5,160 bases of DNA from Yoonia sp. (GTDB lineage: Bacteria; Pseudomonadota; Alphaproteobacteria; Rhodobacterales; Rhodobacteraceae), in the NCBI GenBank assembly GCA_020627605.1, contig JAHDGO010000174.1, forward strand, positions 1 to 5,160. The letters are read 5' to 3'. Numbering within the stretch: the first letter of the stretch is position 1; the number at the start of each line of letters is the position of its first letter. Shown here piece after piece: positions 4,670-5,160 of this stretch. Both the position numbers and the translations under genes were made by a program. The notes under the pieces were generated by a model. The model did no database searches. It saw nothing but the letters and a program-made list of their open reading frames with translations, and was not told the origin of the DNA.

Positions 4670-5160
4670 CTATTGCTCCTTGCGGCGTGTGAAGAGGCGG
4701 CTGGTCTTGTCCCAGTCCAGCTTGGCGTTGCGCGCAAGCCGGGCACAGCTGTCGTCGAGGCCAAGCCGGTTGGTCCAGTCTGACAGGGATCGCAGAGGGA
4801 TGGCGTGGATGTCGCCGAAGCCATCCACCAGCACACATTCGCGTGGCCCCATCCTGGCCCCTTGCCAACGCGATGACGAAGTTTTGCGGGTTCATGTCAC
4901 TGGCCCGGATGTTGAGCCGATAGATGCGCGCAACGGCATCGTTCAGCAACGCGAGATCATCGTCGGCCAACGTGCCTGCCTTCGCTTTGCGGCCCACCGT
5001 CTGACCCAATGTGCCATCCGGTTCCGTCACGCTTTCGGTCAGGCAACCAAGGCCAAGGTTCGTGCTGACAAAGCCAAACATATGGCTGATCGGCAAATGC
5101 GCCGCGCGGCCTTCGGTTTTCAGCATGATGCGCAGGTATTCCTGATACTCCTTGCGGATC
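4670..5160 (-). pseudogene. YrbL-like protein, 3' part, apparent one-base frameshift, 5' end outside window
   Basis: The sequence resembles YrbL (PhoP-regulated protein family), which has a protein-kinase-like fold and no well-defined substrate. From the right edge, one frame encodes KEYQEYLRIMLKT, LPISHMFGFVSTNLGLGCLTE and RASDMNPQNFV; the last resembles a kinase catalytic loop (D-x4-N, 4881-4898). After about 4862 the family match continues in the next frame: RECVLVDGFGDIHAIPLRS, with VDGFGD at 4811-4828 in the place of DFG, then NRLGLDDSCARLAR, ending at TAG 4670-4672. One base too many in either GGGG run (complement of 4858-4861 or 4847-4850) explains the break; removing a G from the second run gives GQDGPRECVLVDG. 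It may be a true mutation, a sequencing indel or slippage at a G run. The intact family motifs on both sides suggest the break is recent or artefactual. It is the first visible gene of the operon. Confidence 0.8.
4676..4681 (-). promoter_or_regulatory. Strong ribosome binding site for Lin0512 copy B
   Basis: AAGGAG lies 8 nt before the ATG at 4667, within the final codons of the YrbL-like gene. It is the strongest Shine-Dalgarno sequence seen in the window, and it supports an independent start for copy B rather than a fusion with the upstream frame. Confidence 0.75.

Overview
The window looks like a chromosomal stretch from an alphaproteobacterium, most likely of the Rhodobacteraceae/Roseobacter type. 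The support is GC-rich coding with G/C-ending codons, short intergenic gaps, stop-start junctions, and the mix of families (YrbL-like, Lin0512-like, BluB, an acetolactate-synthase-like ThDP enzyme). The taxonomic call is an inference from style and gene content; no rRNA or marker gene is present.

Layout from left to right. Positions 1-459 hold no gene I can support: about 300 bases are clearly AT-richer than the rest, followed by a more typical intergenic stretch. Positions 460-852 (minus) encode a small four-helix membrane protein of unknown function. Its upstream region (918-950) carries a dense set of repeats, including a perfect 11-bp tandem repeat that contains GTTC-N7-GTTC, the known LexA (SOS) box pattern of Alphaproteobacteria. 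Positions 1043-1573 (minus) encode a flavodoxin-fold NAD(P)H-dependent FMN reductase. It is divergent from a complete ThDP-dependent enzyme of the acetolactate synthase type at 1694-3343 (plus). The 120-bp gap between them holds interlocking CACA/TGTG inverted repeats.

The right half is one compact minus-strand unit read from the right edge: a YrbL-like (kinase-fold) gene that enters from outside the window and carries an apparent one-base frameshift, two tandem, diverged Lin0512-family paralogs, and bluB (5,6-dimethylbenzimidazole synthase). Neighbouring genes in this unit are 2 nt apart, overlap by 1 nt, or abut with no gap, so they are probably co-transcribed and translationally coupled. 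bluB is convergent with the ThDP enzyme gene, and their stop codons overlap by 4 bp.

Functionally, BluB converts reduced FMN and O2 into the lower ligand of vitamin B12. The FMN reductase about 2 kb away could in principle supply reduced flavin, but that link is only an inference. The least explained elements are the Lin0512 pair coupled to a YrbL-like gene and bluB, and the putative SOS control of the orphan membrane protein. I see no mobile element, CRISPR array, tRNA or rRNA.
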